Source: Tharpella sp964457755
GTDB taxonomy: Bacteria; Desulfobacterota; Anaeroferrophillalia; Anaeroferrophillales; Tharpellaceae
Direction: 5' to 3'
Assembly (NCBI GenBank): GCA_964457755.1
Contig: CAYWGC010000006.1
Span: 1 to 64,000, forward strand
Length of the DNA: 64,000 bases
In this document: positions 1 through 8,070 of the stretch, one piece after another
How the letters are laid out: every line of letters starts with the position of its first letter
Position numbering within the stretch: the first letter of the stretch is position 1
The notes under the pieces: model-generated
The model's database searches: none
The model's input: the letters and a program-made list of their open reading frames with translations, nothing else
Told to the model about the DNA's origin: nothing
Program-made: the position numbers and the translations under genes

Positions 1-7
1 CAGGAGT

Positions 8-33
8 TTAATTGGGGTCGGAGTAAAATTAAA
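8..33. repeat. Left inverted repeat flanking the RayT locus
   Basis: This 26-bp segment is the reverse complement of 1063-1088 at 24 of 26 positions. Its core reads GGGGTCGGAGTAAAATTAA. The two copies bracket a 1.08-kb segment containing the REP-associated transposase gene. They may be the ends of the mobile unit or REP-like target sites of the enzyme; the sequence alone does not decide. Confidence 0.6.
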
Positions 34-87
34 TTCACCTCTTTGAAACTCTGATAAATTCTCTGACACTCTGACAAGATAAACTTC

Positions 88-120
88 AAAAGGCTCGGCG
101 CTAACGCGTCGGGCCTTTTT
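88..120 (+). terminator. Rho-independent terminator-like hairpin
   Basis: A G/C-rich stem beginning AAAAGGC and ending GGCCTTTTTG, with a short loop and a T-run, tolerating a few G-T pairs. It would end a plus-strand transcript entering from before the window. No gene for it is visible here. Confidence 0.55.
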
Positions 121-172
121 GTTTTGTTTTGTTGTGTTTGGCAAAAACTACCAGCGCGTCAGTTTGATTATC

Positions 173-252
173 GCTTCGCCCTGCTTCGCAAGGGGACAGA
201 GCTCAGAGCGGCTAGGGCGCTTCGCGCCCGGCCTGGAGGTCTGTCCCCGCCT
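173..252. repeat. REP-like palindromic element (copy 1)
   Basis: The element contains GGGGACAGA at 193-201 and its complement TCTGTCCCC near 239-246, so the whole segment can fold into a hairpin. Inside is a second stem around GGGCGCTTCGCGCCC. Parts recur at 1119-1143 and, in reverse orientation, at 52534-52642, including the 20-mer at 173-192 and the 17-mer GCCTGGAGGTCTGTCCC. It lies just past the 3' end of the RayT gene, the usual relation between REP sequences and their transposase. Confidence 0.7.
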
Positions 253-280
253 CTTGGCTGATGGGGGAGGCGGTGTGAGA

Positions 281-994
281 TTAATTTTTCAATTTTCGCC
301 ATCCCACTGGTCGCCCTCGTTTTTTGGCTGTTACCCGCCGGCCAGTGAGCGTTTCTATTTCATCCTTAAACCGATCATGCCCCATTGCTAGGCCTTTGTT
401 CGTATTTTCTCTTATCTCTTTCAAAAAATCATGACGCTCTACATGATTCTCAAATAAAGCACGATAACTTTCCCGTCTCTCATAGGAAGTTTCACCAAGG
501 GCAAGATATTCAGGATGTGGCGTGCACAAGCTTGATGCTTCGCCCTTTGCGTTAACAACATGGCTTGACCAGCGATATTCTTCAGGATCTGTCACCATCT
601 CCGCTCTGACAGGATTAAGCTCGATATACCGGTAAACTTCCAATAAATACCGCTCATCCTGAACTAAACAAGATTTGTAACGTCCTTCCCATAGCGTTCC
701 ACTTCTTTGATATGCATAATTAAAATAACGTACATAGCGACGTCCCAAAGATTGCATCATGAGACTTATGGCGCCGGGTTGTCGTGGAGTACATAACAGG
801 TGAACATGATTAGTCATCATCACCCAGGCATGGATCTCTACTGTATGCTTTTGGCTATACTCTTGCAACCACCCTGTATAGGCACCGTGGTCTTCATCTG
901 ATGCAAAACAAACTTGACGGTTGTTGCCGCGTTGGATAATGTGCACCGCTACATCTACAGGAGAGATTCTTGGGAGTCGTGCCATTTTACTCAC
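281..994 (-). CDS. REP-associated tyrosine transposase (RayT, Y1/HUH family)
   Basis: A 237-residue single-strand transposase of the IS200/IS605-like Y1 family, in the RayT branch that acts on REP palindromes rather than on a classical insertion sequence. The HUH metal-binding motif is NHVHLL at residues 62-67, and the likely nucleophilic tyrosine lies in YRYIELNPVR around residue 123. The C-terminal lysine/arginine-rich stretch near residues 218-237 probably contacts DNA. The start is a GTG at 994; an ATG three codons in (985) is equally plausible. No accessory TnpB is present. Surrounding REP-like hairpins and a flanking 26-bp inverted repeat support the RayT call. The frame is intact, so the enzyme may be active. 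Confidence 0.88.
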   Translation of the reverse strand: MSKMARLPRISPVDVAVHIIQRGNNRQVCFASDEDHGAYTGWLQEYSQKHTVEIHAWVMMTNHVHLLCTPRQPGAISLMMQSLGRRYVRYFNYAYQRSGTLWEGRYKSCLVQDERYLLEVYRYIELNPVRAEMVTDPEEYRWSSHVVNAKGEASSLCTPHPEYLALGETSYERRESYRALFENHVERHDFLKEIRENTNKGLAMGHDRFKDEIETLTGRRVTAKKRGRPVGWRKLKN

Positions 995-1062
995 TCAGGT
1001 TTATACTAATAAAAGTGGAGCTGATAAATCTCAAATAACATACACCTTTTTTCTATGCAATA

Positions 1063-1088
1063 TTTAATTTTACTCTGACCCCATTTAA
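1063..1088. repeat. Right inverted repeat flanking the RayT locus
   Basis: Imperfect inverted partner of 8-33 (24/26). Its 3' part, TCTGACCCCATTTAA, recurs about 25 bp downstream at roughly 1101-1115, so the right end carries a tandem partial copy. Confidence 0.6.
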
Positions 1089-1118
1089 TGCCATTTAACC
1101 TCTGACCCCATTTAACCT

Positions 1119-1143
1119 CGGCCTGGAGGTCTGTCCCTGCCTC
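1119..1143. repeat. Partial REP-like element (copy 2)
   Basis: Matches 228-252 at 24 of 25 positions (one C to T change). Only the right half of the palindrome seen at 173-252 is present, so it cannot form the full hairpin. It looks like a truncated copy. Confidence 0.6.
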
Positions 1144-1287
1144 TGAGACGGCAGGCCCGGTAACCCTGGGGTCAGGTGTGGTGACACAGCAATGACCCCG
1201 CCTTTCGGAGGTGGGATTACATGTTCAATAAAATGTCTTGTGTTTTTATGAGTATTGGTTTAGTGCTCTTCCATAAATTAAATCTAA

Positions 1288-1301
1288 CGATCGGTCGGTA
1301 T
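1288..1301. promoter_or_regulatory. Possible TetR-family operator
   Basis: The segment around ACGATCGGTCGGT just upstream of the chosen ATG (1308) resembles the CGGTCGGT-type half-sites bound by many TetR regulators. The palindrome is weak. Its position would allow autoregulation and supports the shorter start of the regulator gene. Confidence 0.25.
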
Positions 1302-1307
1302 TTTTTT

Positions 1308-1907
1308 ATGACGGAAAAATTTATTCATAAGCAGGAACAGCTTTTTAATACGGCTGCAGCCCTCTTTGCACAGAAAGGTTATCACGGGACTTCGATTAAT
1401 GATCTGGCACTGGCTATGGGTCTCCAGAAAGGATCTCTCTATCACTATTTTAAGAGTAAGGAGGAGCTTCTGTTTCGGCTTCTCGATGAATATATAAGTG
1501 CCGCCCTTATCGAGATCGAAAAAATCTGTAGTTTAGATGTTGACCCGGTCGAAAAATTGCGTCAATTTATGCTTTTTTACAGTGGTTTTTATGCTGGAGA
1601 TCGTGACCGCCTGGTTTTATTGATTAATGATATCGATAAGCTGAGTGAGGATTACAGGCTTCAAGTTATCGAAAAAGAGCGGCGCTACACCCAGGCTCTG
1701 ACCGGAATCTTCACGCAACTGCAGGGCGCCGGGGTTATGAAGCCGATGCCGCCGGCGGTTGCCGCTTTCGCATTTTTTGGTATGGTTCACTATACCTGTA
1801 AATGGTTTCAGCAGGGCGGTGCGGTTACGGCCGAAGCTCTGGGCGAGATGTTTCTCGAGATTTTCACTAAAGGGGTGTTTAATGATTCAGTATATGAGGA
1901 GAAATAG
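1308..1907 (+). CDS. TetR/AcrR family transcriptional regulator
   Basis: A 199-residue one-component repressor. The N-terminal helix-turn-helix spans about residues 10-55, with the family signature GTSINDLA followed by KGSLYHYFKSKEELL. The C-terminal ligand-binding half resembles the KstR/FadR-like group that senses acyl-CoAs. The ORF extends upstream to an ATG at 1221, but the 29 extra residues are not family-like and would cover the candidate operator, so ATG 1308 is preferred. The stop lies three bases before the carboxyltransferase start, so the regulator probably heads and controls the acyl-CoA operon behind it. The ligand is not known. Confidence 0.88.
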   Translation: MTEKFIHKQEQLFNTAAALFAQKGYHGTSINDLALAMGLQKGSLYHYFKSKEELLFRLLDEYISAALIEIEKICSLDVDPVEKLRQFMLFYSGFYAGDRDRLVLLINDIDKLSEDYRLQVIEKERRYTQALTGIFTQLQGAGVMKPMPPAVAAFAFFGMVHYTCKWFQQGGAVTAEALGEMFLEIFTKGVFNDSVYEEK

Positions 1908-1910
1908 GTT

Positions 1911-3467
1911 ATGCAGGAGAAAATTAAACGCTTAAGAGAGGTTCAGGCGGCAGCCGCCTTGGGAGGCGGCCAGGCCAAGATCGATAAAGAACATGCCAAG
2001 GGCCACCTGACGGCCAGAGAACGGATTGCGGCCCTGCTTGATGAGGGAAGTTTTGTTGAGTTCAACCGTCTCATCAAACATCGGGAAGGTACCCCCGGAG
2101 ATGGTATTGTTACCGGGCACGGGACGATTGCCGGGCGCGAGGTCTGTCTTTACGCTCAGGATGCCACGGTCCTGGGTGGTTCTCAAGGTTATATGCATGG
2201 TCGAAAACTTTATAAGATTCATGAGCTGGCGATGACTATGGGGGTGCCTATAATTGCCCTCAATAATTCACCGGGGGCGCGGGTGGTGCGGCCAGAATTG
2301 GCGGGCAGTGACGATCCTTATCGAGTCAGCGATGAAAAACATGCCGGAGTCGTTTTCTATGTCAATACTTTAAGTTCAGGCGTGATTCCCCAGATTGCAG
2401 CGATCCTCGGTAACTGCACCGGGGGCTCGGTCTACTCGCCGGCCTTGATGGATTTTATCTTCATGGTTGATAAACAGTCGCATATGTTTATTACCGGGCC
2501 CAAAGTGATCAAATCAGTGACCGGCGAAGAGATCTCAATGGCAGAGCTGGGTGGAGCCGAGGTTCACTGCGGCAAGACCGGGGTCGCCGATTTTAAGGTG
2601 AAAAGTGAACTTGACTGTTTTGCTGAAATCAGGCGCTTACTCGATTTTCTCCCCGACAATTGGCAGAAATCTGCGACCCGTCGGGACAACGGAGACGACC
2701 CCGAACGTTTGGCTGATCATCTTAACGATCTGGTTCCAGCCCGTACAACTCGGGCCTATGATATGCACAAGGTTATTAGCGAACTGGTTGATATGGGTGA
2801 CTTCTGCGAAGTAAAGGCAGGCTTTGCCAGCGAGATTATTGTCGGTTTTGCCCGTCTTGACGGCTATACGGTCGGCATTGTCGCCAATCAGCCGTTGGTC
2901 AAAGCGGGTTGTATGACGATTGAAAGTTCTCTGAAACAGGCCCGCTTTATTCGTTTTTGCGACTGTTTTAATATTCCTCTGGTATTGTTGGTTGATACCC
3001 CTGGCTATCTTCCCGGTAGAGATCAGGAGCATGCCGGCATAATCACGCATGGCGCCAAGGTTCTCTATGCTCTTTCCGAAGCCACTGTCCCTAAAGTGGC
3101 AATTTTGGTCCGTAAAGTTTATGGGGGTGCGGCTTTGGGGATGGGGATTTTACCGGGTTTTGGCACCGATCTTATCTTTGCCTGGCCGACGGCTGAGATC
3201 GGGGCGATGGGAGCTGAACAGGCGGTTGGTCTTTTTTACGGGAAAGAGCTACTGGAAGCCGAGGAGCCCGAACAATTTAAAGCCGACAAGGTTGCTCAAT
3301 ACCAGGAACTCTACGCTGACTCTCTCTCTCTGGCCTCGCAAGTGACCTATATTCAGGACATTATCGAGCCCCGCGAAACCCGCCGTAGTCTGACCCGGTC
3401 ACTACGGCTTTTACGGGGCAAGGAACGCCGCCGTCGTCCCGGACATCATGGTAATATTCCTTTGTAA
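1911..3467 (+). CDS. Acyl-CoA carboxylase beta (carboxyltransferase) subunit, propionyl-CoA carboxylase type
   Basis: A 518-residue biotin-dependent carboxyltransferase. It moves CO2 between carboxybiotin and an acyl-CoA, most often propionyl-CoA/methylmalonyl-CoA. Family marks are HLTARERIAALLDEGSF near the N terminus, FITGPKVIKSVTGEE near residue 195, VDTPGYLPG near 363, YGGAALGMG near 405, and a C-terminal HGNIPL typical of PccB. Length is normal. No biotin carboxylase or biotin carrier gene lies nearby, so partners must be elsewhere. A methylmalonyl-CoA decarboxylase or glutaconyl-CoA decarboxylase alpha role cannot be excluded. It is tightly coupled to the upstream TetR gene (3-nt gap) and precedes an acyl-CoA dehydrogenase gene, indicating branched- or odd-chain acyl-CoA catabolism. 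Confidence 0.9.
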   Translation: MQEKIKRLREVQAAAALGGGQAKIDKEHAKGHLTARERIAALLDEGSFVEFNRLIKHREGTPGDGIVTGHGTIAGREVCLYAQDATVLGGSQGYMHGRKLYKIHELAMTMGVPIIALNNSPGARVVRPELAGSDDPYRVSDEKHAGVVFYVNTLSSGVIPQIAAILGNCTGGSVYSPALMDFIFMVDKQSHMFITGPKVIKSVTGEEISMAELGGAEVHCGKTGVADFKVKSELDCFAEIRRLLDFLPDNWQKSATRRDNGDDPERLADHLNDLVPARTTRAYDMHKVISELVDMGDFCEVKAGFASEIIVGFARLDGYTVGIVANQPLVKAGCMTIESSLKQARFIRFCDCFNIPLVLLVDTPGYLPGRDQEHAGIITHGAKVLYALSEATVPKVAILVRKVYGGAALGMGILPGFGTDLIFAWPTAEIGAMGAEQAVGLFYGKELLEAEEPEQFKADKVAQYQELYADSLSLASQVTYIQDIIEPRETRRSLTRSLRLLRGKERRRRPGHHGNIPL

Positions 3468-3555
3468 GAAAACAGTTCAGAGTTCACGGTTCAGGGTTTG
3501 TGATTTTAGGTAGAATAAATTTTAGCCCCGGCTCTGCCGGGTCAGGAGTTTGATG

Positions 3556-4707
3556 ATGAATTTTTCTTTTACCCAGGAGCAGTTGATGCTCCGTGATATG
3601 GCGCGAAAATTTGCTGAAAATGAGATGCGCCCTCTTTTGCGTGAATTCGAAGATCAGCGTCGTACCCCGGAAGTCCTGATCAAAAAACTGGCTGAACTTG
3701 GCCTTTTGGGGGCCCACTTACCCAAGGAGTATGGGGGCTCGGCTCTCGATTACCTTTCAGCGGCAATTATCTGGGAGGAGTTCAGCAAGGTCAGCTGGAC
3801 GATGGCTCTGGGAACCCTTGGCCATGCGGTCTTGAGTGGCACGATTTTGTCCAAGGTCGCCACTCCAGAACAGAAAGAGCAATATCTTAAACCACTTTGT
3901 CACGGTGAGTTGATGTTTGCTACGGCTACGGTTGAGCCCAATGCCGGCAGTGACCCCGGGGCGATTGAGAGTAGCGCGGTTTTGCAGGGTGATCACTGGT
4001 TGCTTAATGGGACGAAAAATTTTGTTACCGGGGGTGGACTGGCTGACTATATTCTAGTTCTGGCTCAGACCGATAGGAAACTTGGCAATAAGGGGATGGT
4101 GCTCTTACTGGTTGATCGTAAATTGCCAGGTATAAGTTTTGAGGAGGTGAGATTGGTTGGCGGCCGCACCAGCGATATTGTTAATCTCGCTTTTTCCGAC
4201 TGTAAGGTCCCTTCTGAAAATATCATCGGCAAAGTCGGCCGCGGTCTCCATGGCGCTTTTCACGGCATTGATACGGCCCGGGTTTTTATTACGGCAGGTG
4301 CCTTAGGCATGGCGCAAGGGTGTATTAATTCGTCAATAAAATATGTTCAGGAGAGAACCCAGTTCGGTAAAGCGATAGGTGGTTTTCAGCTGGTGCAAGA
4401 GGTTATTGCCCGTCTTGCGGCAGAGATTGAGCCATTGCGTTGGCAACTCTACTATGCGGCTGACCTTAAAGATCAGGGCAAACCTCATGGCAAGGAACTT
4501 TCGAGTGCTAAATGGCTGGCTTCGGAGTTGGCCGTCAAGGCTTCTGCTGAAGCGATTCGCCTGCATGGCGCCTACGGCTGTACGGATGAGTATGATCTTG
4601 AACACCACTATCGGGATGCGGTTTTAAGTACCATTCTCGGCGGCACCAGTGAGATGCATAAACTCATGATCGGGAGAGAGCTGATCGGCATTAACGCCAT
4701 GATTTAA
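3556..4707 (+). CDS. Acyl-CoA dehydrogenase with non-canonical active site
   Basis: A 383-residue flavoprotein of the acyl-CoA dehydrogenase family, which oxidises acyl-CoA at alpha-beta and passes electrons to ETF. The N-terminal helical, middle beta and C-terminal helical domains are all present, and QERTQFGKAIGGFQ marks the FAD/tetramer region. Medium-chain enzymes have a catalytic Glu in YEGTSQ; here the motif is ILGGTSE (Gly near residue 362). The alternative Glu used by isovaleryl- and long-chain enzymes, directly before Arg in the helix-G motif, is Ala (DTAR, residue 241). The base must therefore come from elsewhere, or the chemistry differs. ATG 3556 sits 7 nt behind CAGGAG; TTG 3550 and ATG 3553 are less well spaced. 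Confidence 0.87.
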   Translation: MNFSFTQEQLMLRDMARKFAENEMRPLLREFEDQRRTPEVLIKKLAELGLLGAHLPKEYGGSALDYLSAAIIWEEFSKVSWTMALGTLGHAVLSGTILSKVATPEQKEQYLKPLCHGELMFATATVEPNAGSDPGAIESSAVLQGDHWLLNGTKNFVTGGGLADYILVLAQTDRKLGNKGMVLLLVDRKLPGISFEEVRLVGGRTSDIVNLAFSDCKVPSENIIGKVGRGLHGAFHGIDTARVFITAGALGMAQGCINSSIKYVQERTQFGKAIGGFQLVQEVIARLAAEIEPLRWQLYYAADLKDQGKPHGKELSSAKWLASELAVKASAEAIRLHGAYGCTDEYDLEHHYRDAVLSTILGGTSEMHKLMIGRELIGINAMI

Positions 4708-4729
4708 TTTGCAAGGTTAAGGATGGGGA

Positions 4730-4984
4730 GTTCTCTATCGTCACCCTGGGGTCGGCCAGGCCGCCGTTATTGCCTTGCCGGATGCAAAGTAGGGGGAAGC
4801 GGTGACTGCAGTTGTGCAATTAAAACCAGGAGCTGAAGTCGGCGAGGATGAATTGAGGAAATTTTGCAAAACTGAGATCGCTTCCTACAAAGCTCCGCGC
4901 CAGGTTCTCTTTATTGACGAGATGCCGCGTAGTGCCAGTGGCAAGATTTTGAAATACAGATTACGTGAGCAGTTCAAAAAATAA
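4730..4984 (+). pseudogene. C-terminal remnant of an acyl-CoA synthetase (AMP-binding family)
   Basis: Read in frame from about 4730, the translation matches the C-terminal subdomain of AMP-forming acyl-CoA ligases: VLYRHPGVGQAAVIALPDAK, a TAG stop at 4790-4792, then GEAVTAVVQLKPG and the terminal PRSASGKILKYRLR with the conserved lysine. The stop falls where the family normally has Trp, so one TGG-to-TAG change explains it. Everything N-terminal to this, about 85 percent of a normal ligase, is missing, and the remnant starts right behind the dehydrogenase stop. A 60-residue ORF from GTG 4802 remains open but could not activate an acyl chain alone. It is probably the remains of the operon's own CoA ligase gene. 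Confidence 0.82.
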
Positions 4985-4987
4985 TCT

Positions 4988-5956
4988 TCAAGTAAATAAA
5001 AGAATGAACTGATTTAGAAGTTCCGTATCAAAATGTTCATGGTGTTCGTTTTTCATGACTTTTAATGCTTCAAAAGTTGAGAGGGCTTTTTTGTAGGGTC
5101 GTTTCGTGGTTAAGGCATCGAAAACGTCACAAAGAGCACAGATTTTTCCCGGTAGAGAGATCTCATTTTGGGTGAGTTTATTAGGGTATCCCGAGCCGCA
5201 ATTGCGTTCATGGTGGGTGAGGATTATGTCTGTAAGAGGAGGACTGTCTTCCCCCATTTTACGAACCAGGTCCGCTCCTAACATGGGATGTTCCCGCATA
5301 AGTTCCCACTCTAATTGATCGAGAGGTCCTTGCTTGTTGATGATGGTGTTGGGGATCCGGGCTTTACCGAGGTCGTGGAGAAAAAAACCCAGCCCTAAGG
5401 TTTTGAGCTCCGCTTCACTGATTGATGGCTTGGTTTTACGCATCATTGAGATGCCGTAGATGCCGACGTTAATGGAGTGGGTGTAAGTGTAGTAATCCTG
5501 ACTGGTGATCATCATCAGCAGATTGCTGGTTTTAGGTGAATGGCTAATTGTGTCGATCATGCAATTAACCAGGTTTCGTGTTTGTTTGATTCCTTTTGTG
5601 CTGGGCTTTAAAAAAAGCTCTTCAGTAATGCTGCTGGCGGTATTGTAGATGATTTCAGCTTTATCGTTGTCTGTTAATTCCGGATTGCTAAGGATGGATG
5701 AAAGGTTTTCTTTGAGATAGTTCAGGTAGTCTTGCTGGTCGCTTGTGTCAAGGTAGAGGTATTTGACACTATTTTCTTGGAGTTGTTCGATTTTTTTAGC
5801 AGAAATCTGACTGGTGTTGTTGATAAAAAGAGCATAATGGTTTTTTTCAGTGCGTAAAAATAGTTTAACGCCGGCCTGACGATTGGGTACCAGGGTATTG
5901 ATGGATAGTTGTTGGTAAGTTGTCTCCGCATTTGTTAATAGTGACTGCGACATCAC
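4988..5956 (-). CDS. HD-GYP domain protein (probable cyclic-di-GMP phosphodiesterase)
   Basis: A 322-residue cytosolic protein with an N-terminal region of about 125 residues of unknown fold and a C-terminal HD-GYP domain (about 145-310). Metal-binding and catalytic motifs are intact: HDLGK at 194-198, HPMLG near 223, HHERNCGSGYP at 248-258 and DVFDALTTKRPYK near 277. Intact HD-GYP proteins usually hydrolyse cyclic-di-GMP. No receiver or membrane domain is visible, so the input signal is unknown. The start is GTG 5956 or ATG 5953; GAGGA lies 5 or 8 nt upstream. It is convergent with the synthetase remnant. Confidence 0.87.
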   Translation of the reverse strand: MMSQSLLTNAETTYQQLSINTLVPNRQAGVKLFLRTEKNHYALFINNTSQISAKKIEQLQENSVKYLYLDTSDQQDYLNYLKENLSSILSNPELTDNDKAEIIYNTASSITEELFLKPSTKGIKQTRNLVNCMIDTISHSPKTSNLLMMITSQDYYTYTHSINVGIYGISMMRKTKPSISEAELKTLGLGFFLHDLGKARIPNTIINKQGPLDQLEWELMREHPMLGADLVRKMGEDSPPLTDIILTHHERNCGSGYPNKLTQNEISLPGKICALCDVFDALTTKRPYKKALSTFEALKVMKNEHHEHFDTELLNQFILLFT

Positions 5957-6150
5957 TTACGTCCTCTATTTATATGATTAGTTATCTCAGAATTTGATAA
6001 ATGACATTACAAAGGCCGTGTAGGAATTTGTAATACGCTAAACTAACCAGCGTTATTAACTCCAATAAATATTGCAATAATATTTACCAGTTCGGGTAAG
6101 TACTGTCAATCTTTTTCATTGCAATCTGTGATGGTTCTATATCGGTTGTT

Positions 6151-8070
6151 TTATGGGGCTGCAGAGGTTGTAAAGATTACTCGTAAAGCTTCGGGACGGT
6201 ACAAGTTGCGAATGGCAGTGACAAACTTCTCGTAGGCTGGCATCTCAGTCTCAAAGATTCCCCTTTGCAGCTCAAGTTTACGTTCGTAGGTAAGCTTCTG
6301 GGTCTGTTTGTCAAATATAATTTTAACCTGCCAATTTAAGAGTGCGAAATTGCCGCTTGCGGCGACTGGGAGCTCCTTGATCTTGAAGTTGGCGGGGAGC
6401 TTGAGAACTATGCGGTCGCTGATGACAAGATTGTTATTGATAGTTAAGGGCTGCTGCCGGCTTTTGAGCAGGGTCTGGAGGGGCAGGGGGAAGTCGGGGG
6501 CCTTGATTGGCAAAAGCATTTGCTCACTCTGGTTGCTTAAGTCAGCAAAAAGATTCTCTACTTTGAAATTACAACTGAAAATGAGTTCCTGGCGATCATC
6601 TTGCAGGCCCTGTGTGGTCAGTGGGCTTAAAGGTGAGGCTTGCGGGTTGATCTGGTGAAGGAGTTGGGATAAGGTGATCTCTCTCTCTGGCGGTGAGAGG
6701 TCGCGCCATTGGGCTCGCCATGAGGTTGCGGCACTGCCTTTAATGGTCAGCTTGAGGTTGCCTTGGCTGTCGGGCGAGTCGTTGTCTGCGTTAAAGGTAA
6801 GTTCGGTTTTGATCTCAGCTCTTTCCCGATCTTTTATTTGAACCAGTTTTCCAGTTTTGAGATCAAGGGCCCAATGGTTGTCAAAACCGGTGATGCCGGG
6901 GGCTGGTTTATCGGTTGCAAAGAGAAAAAAATCACCTCCACTTTCGACCAGAGCCGTATCCCACCAGCCGGGATAGGGGAGGTCGGCAAACTTTTCCAGA
7001 AAGTGCTGTTGGCGGTTGACCAGGAGGATGTGGGCTTTTTCTCCCTGCAGGCGGAGCTGGGAGGCAAAAAGCAGAGCTAGATCGCAGCTCTTGCCATAGC
7101 CCAGACGTCTGGTTTTGGCGGGGTTTTGGACTTTGAAATCGGTCTCTAAAAAGGATATCGCGTAGGTTGTCAGGTCACGCATCTGACGAAAAAGTTGATC
7201 TCTGAGGGGGTTCTCTGCTGATGGTGAGCCTTGGAGTTGGGGCCAATATATTTGATCGTTTTTTTGGGGACTCGATTTTTCGAAAAAAGAATTAAAATAA
7301 TCAGCTACTTGAGCCCAGTTGTTAAAGCTTGAAACGAACAGGCAAAAGCCCTGTTCTGCCACTCCCGGGGCCCATCTCTCCGGGGTCAGCGCGGAAATGT
7401 TTTCTCCCCGCCAGTGGTATCTGCTCTGCTGGTCGTCGATTATATCTTTTTCGAACTTAATATCTAAATTTTCAGGATTTCGGAATTGCAGGGCCCATGC
7501 CGTCGGACAGTCGATAATGACCTCTTTGTCGATAATCGGATCATAGAGGCGAAAGTGCTCCTCACACCAGAAACCAACTTTAGCGCTGACCTCAAGTTCA
7601 ACTTCGACTTCGCTGCCGGGCTCGACGGCGGGCAAGCTGACGACCATCTGGCGGCTTTTAGAGTAGATCGAGACCTCACTGTTCCAAGGTGCCGGAATGT
7701 CGTGAATCTCTTCCGTTTTAACCCCTAAGATCTCACCTCCAGCGGTTATTGTCTGACCTTTGATTAACTTAACACTCTCGTGAGCCTGGTTGTAGGTGAA
7801 TTTAAAATCGGCGTGCGCTTTTTTGCCCTTATATGTCAAAATCCGGCGTTTAACATAGAGATGCAGTTTGTAGGAGCCGTCAACCGCCACTGTATAGTGT
7901 TTTCTGATCTTAAGGTTGACAGCATCAGCCCCAGTCGTAAACTCGGTTTCCACCGCATTGCCAGCGGCGACCGAACAGCCATTCGAGATTAGGAGCAATG
8001 CCCAGATTAAAACCGGTACAATAGAAATTATTTTTAAATATTGTCTTTTCTTAATCATTATTTTTACCAC
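6151..8070 (-). CDS. Exported DUF3857/transglutaminase-like protein, catalytic triad degraded
   Basis: A 639-residue protein with a hydrophobic N-terminal segment (about 12-30) and likely export. A DUF3857-like beta domain (about 45-250) is followed by a transglutaminase-like domain (about 285-420) and a C-terminal beta domain. The nucleophile Cys survives in GKSCDLALLF (C329). The stretch where the family His is expected reads GWWDTALVE, so no His is found there and crosslinking or peptidase activity is doubtful. SNGC is not a convincing lipobox. The start overlaps the upstream paralogue by 7 nt (GTG 8070, alternative ATG 8058), so the two are translationally coupled. Substrate unknown; probably a cell-envelope protein. 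Confidence 0.75.
   Translation of the reverse strand: MVKIMIKKRQYLKIISIVPVLIWALLLISNGCSVAAGNAVETEFTTGADAVNLKIRKHYTVAVDGSYKLHLYVKRRILTYKGKKAHADFKFTYNQAHESVKLIKGQTITAGGEILGVKTEEIHDIPAPWNSEVSIYSKSRQMVVSLPAVEPGSEVEVELEVSAKVGFWCEEHFRLYDPIIDKEVIIDCPTAWALQFRNPENLDIKFEKDIIDDQQSRYHWRGENISALTPERWAPGVAEQGFCLFVSSFNNWAQVADYFNSFFEKSSPQKNDQIYWPQLQGSPSAENPLRDQLFRQMRDLTTYAISFLETDFKVQNPAKTRRLGYGKSCDLALLFASQLRLQGEKAHILLVNRQQHFLEKFADLPYPGWWDTALVESGGDFFLFATDKPAPGITGFDNHWALDLKTGKLVQIKDRERAEIKTELTFNADNDSPDSQGNLKLTIKGSAATSWRAQWRDLSPPEREITLSQLLHQINPQASPLSPLTTQGLQDDRQELIFSCNFKVENLFADLSNQSEQMLLPIKAPDFPLPLQTLLKSRQQPLTINNNLVISDRIVLKLPANFKIKELPVAASGNFALLNWQVKIIFDKQTQKLTYERKLELQRGIFETEMPAYEKFVTAIRNLYRPEALRVIFTTSAAP

Larger units (their letters stand above)
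995..1307. other. Intergenic region with repeats, no gene
   Basis: No coding region is seen between the RayT start and the TetR start. The stretch holds the right inverted repeat (1063-1088), a nearby repeat of TCTGACCCCATTTAA, a partial REP-like copy (1119-1143), and short G/C-rich palindromes around 1136-1210. The promoter of the TetR gene presumably lies at its right end. Confidence 0.6.

Noticed and set aside
119..391. 90-codon plus-strand ORF at the window start
   Set aside because: It runs through the terminator and the REP-like hairpin and into the antisense of the RayT gene; no protein-like features.
4790..4792. In-frame TAG read as pyrrolysine
   Set aside because: The stop replaces a family Trp by one base change and most of the gene is missing. 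Nothing in the window points to pyrrolysine use.
7975..7980. Lipobox (SNGC) in the DUF3857 protein at 6151-8070
   Set aside because: The -3 position is Ser rather than Leu/Val/Ile, so a lipoprotein call is not supported.
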